From CAWAMR01 sp963783095 (lineage in GTDB: Bacteria > Planctomycetota > Planctomycetia > Gemmatales > Gemmataceae): a stretch of DNA of 64,000 nt. Shown here piece by piece: positions 62,111 to 64,000 of this stretch. The DNA lies in the NCBI GenBank assembly GCA_963783095.1, contig CAWAMR010000012.1, forward strand, positions 337,210-401,209, in the 5' to 3' direction. Position 1 is the stretch's first letter; every line of letters begins with the position of its first letter. The notes under the pieces were generated by a model. It saw nothing but the letters and a program-made list of their open reading frames with translations. It had not been told where the DNA came from and searched no databases. The position numbers and the translations under genes were made by a program.

Positions 62111-64000
62111 ATGGGAACACTATTGCAAGACTCTATCATGCGCTCCGCGCTAAGGAAATCGCCGGGCTTCACCGTCATCGCCGTGCTGACGCTTGGGCTG
62201 CGGCATCGGCGCCAACATCGGCGCTGTTCTCTGTGGTGGACGCAGTGCTGCTCCGTCCACTGCAGTTCAAGAATGCTTCGCAGACTAGTGTGGGGCTGGG
62301 GGAATGTCCCCTTTGCGAGGGCGGAGCCGTTTCGCCCTCCGATTTTGTGGACTATCGCGCGCAGAACCAATCTTTTGAACACTACGGGGCCAGAGCCGTG
62401 GGAGATTCGCTTTTCAATCTCACGGGAACCGATAAGCCCATTCAGATCAATGGCTCCATGATAACGGCGGGGTACTTCGAGCCCTCGGCGTTCAACCCCG
62501 CTATGGTCGTGTGTTTACTCTATCTGATGAGAAAGCATCAGATCCGGAAGTGGTAATTCTCAGCCACCATCTGTGGCAGGACCGTTTCGACGCGACCCAA
62601 ACGTGATCGGCAAATCGATCGCTCTGGACGGCAAGACGCGTACATTGTCGGCGTTCTCGCAAGCGACATACCGGTCCTCAGCTCAAGCTGATCTCTGGTT
62701 TCCTGCGCCTTTCGAAAATGCCGGGGATGCAGAGCCGCCGCTCCCATTTCTGCGGCCCATCGGTCTTCTTAAGCCCGGCGTTACTATTTCGCAAGCTCAG
62801 GCCGAGCTGGACACCATCGCGTGCTCGACTCGCAACACAATTTTCCAGACGAACAAAGAATGGAGCCAACAACTGGAGCCTCTCCGAGCGTTCTGGTCGG
62901 CAATGTACGGCCCGCATTCCTGGTATTGATCGGCGCCGTCGCTCTAGTTCTCTTGATTGCTTGCGCCAATATCGCCAGCCTGATTCTCGCTCGCAACACC
63001 GTTCGTCGGCGAGAGATCGCGATCCGAACCGCCCTCGGAGCCGGACGAATCCGGCTCGTCCGTCAATTGTTGACGGAAAGCTGGTGCTCGCCTTGATTGG
63101 TGGCGTCGCTGGAATCTTTGTTGCTACGGCCGGCGTGGAACTCTTGAAACAGCTCGGCCCGGAGAGTCTTTCGCGCCTCGAAGAAGCAAACGTCAACAGC
63201 GTAGTCCTCACGTTCACCTTCGCGATGGCGATTTTCACCGGAATCCTATTTGGCCTGGGCCCAGCCCTGAAAGCGAGTCGCCGCGATTTGACTCACGGCT
63301 TCAAGGAAGGCGGCAGCTCAGGCCATTCGCGGGCCAAGCATCGCGCGCACAATACGCTGGTCGTCGCTGAAGTGGCCCTTTCGTTCGTAGTTTTAATCGC
63401 CTCCGGCCTCTTGCTGAACAGGTTCTGGCGCCTGATGCGCGCTCCGCTCGGATTCGATCCGGGCAAATGTCATCACCACCGAAGTGTCGCTTGCTGTCGC
63501 CCAAATATGACGATGCGTCAAAAGCCGCGAATCATTTTTCCAGGAACTCCAGGAACGTATTCAGTCTGCTCCTGGCGCCGCAGCGCCCGGATTCATCTCG
63601 GAATTGCCGCTGAGCGGCGAAGGTAACGACACATTTTTCACCATCACGGAACATCCGCTCGCGAATCCGAACGACAATGAGGACGAAGACTCCGAGTCGT
63701 CGATGGCGATTATTTCGGGAGCCATGCGGATTCCGCTCTTGGCCGGGCGTATCTTCATGCGTCAAGACGCATCCCAAGACCGACAAGTTATCGTCGTCAA
63801 CGAGCCCTTCGCAAAAGTACTTTCCCCACGAGAGCGCCCTCGGCAAGCACGCTGAAATTGTTTGAAGGCAAACCCCAATTCGCCACACGTGAAATCGTGG
63901 GAATCGTCGGAGGGAACAAGTCCTTCGCGTTGCAAGAATCTCTTCGCCCTGAAATTTTATTCCCGGTTCCCATATGAGAATGAGCATAGTCGTGCGCGGA
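62111..64000 (+). CDS. MacB/FtsX-like ABC permease, second copy (frameshifted, runs off the end)
   Basis: Tandem paralogue of the previous permease, starting MGTLLQDSIMRSALRKSPGF with VIAVLTLGLGIGAN read across a frame change. Further pieces: ALFSVVDAVLLRPLQFKNAS, FVDYRAQNQSFEHYGARAVG, LWFPAPFENAG, IGLLKPGVTISQAQAELDTI, VALVLLIACANIASLILARN, VRRREIAIRTALGAGRIRLV and GILFGLGPALKASRRDLTHG. Frame changes occur near 62200, 62290, 62490, 62580, 62650, 62830, 63090, 63470 and 63830. No stop is reached at 64000, so the 3' end is outside the window. Confidence 0.82.

Overview
The window looks like a planctomycete chromosome segment, most likely from the Gemmataceae or a close relative. The evidence is the combination of DUF1501 and DUF1549/DUF1553 (PSCyt) proteins, secreted EF-hand proteins, a LETLEDRVVPS-type N-terminal motif on a giant secreted protein, a GYF_2 protein, a TDAGLKELK-type leucine-rich-repeat protein, a receiver-ATPase fusion and Flp-type pilins carrying GPTAVEY. 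No rRNA, tRNA, CRISPR array, prophage or transposase gene was recognised. About 17 of roughly 45 genes can only be read by changing frame one or more times while the protein stays recognisable, so the assembly probably carries many uncorrected indels. For such genes I give the whole gene span and list the approximate frame changes.

Layout. 20-8044 (minus): PhyH dioxygenase, PQQ-like propeller, MFS transporter, DUF1549/1553, DUF1501 and EF-hand protein, with several stop/start overlaps. 8562-12746 (plus): a sedolisin (S53) protease joined to propeller-like repeats and six putative Ig domains. 12979-16110 (minus): transaldolase, LRR protein, small conserved protein. 16506-18441 (plus): an orphan DUF1549/1553 protein. 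18689-21964 (minus): RluD-like pseudouridine synthase, TPR-like membrane protein, EF-hand protein with a Gly/Met tail. 22364-26161 (plus): tricorn-like protease and a hypothetical protein. 26409-36465 (minus): orphan CxxC tail protein, GYF_2 protein, DUF1501, giant PSCyt protein, nucleoside hydrolase, TruB, an ~80-bp tandem repeat array and FolC.

36574-39788 (minus) holds a two-gene module, a winged-helix/coiled-coil protein followed by a P-loop ATPase, beside a Uma2 nuclease-like gene and a methyltransferase. Next come an orphan acyltransferase, secreted proteins, an MqsA-like regulator, GlnE and a receiver-ATPase fusion. An M81 peptidase/asparaginase pair follows, then IlvD (GC-rich and badly broken), six tandem Flp pilin genes, PurK, a hypothetical protein and two MacB/FtsX-like permeases running off the right end.

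The most unusual structure is in the gaps. One family (about ten loci) has arms built of 7-bp units, with the reverse complement in the other arm, resembling cyanobacterial STRR heptanucleotide repeats. A second family (eight loci) has long inverted repeats, usually 20-51 bp, several of whose arms are themselves palindromic. Both families tend to lie just after stop codons. One heptamer element is read through as part of a DUF1501 gene. Between truB and folC an ~80-bp unit is repeated about five times between two diverged 115-bp direct repeats.
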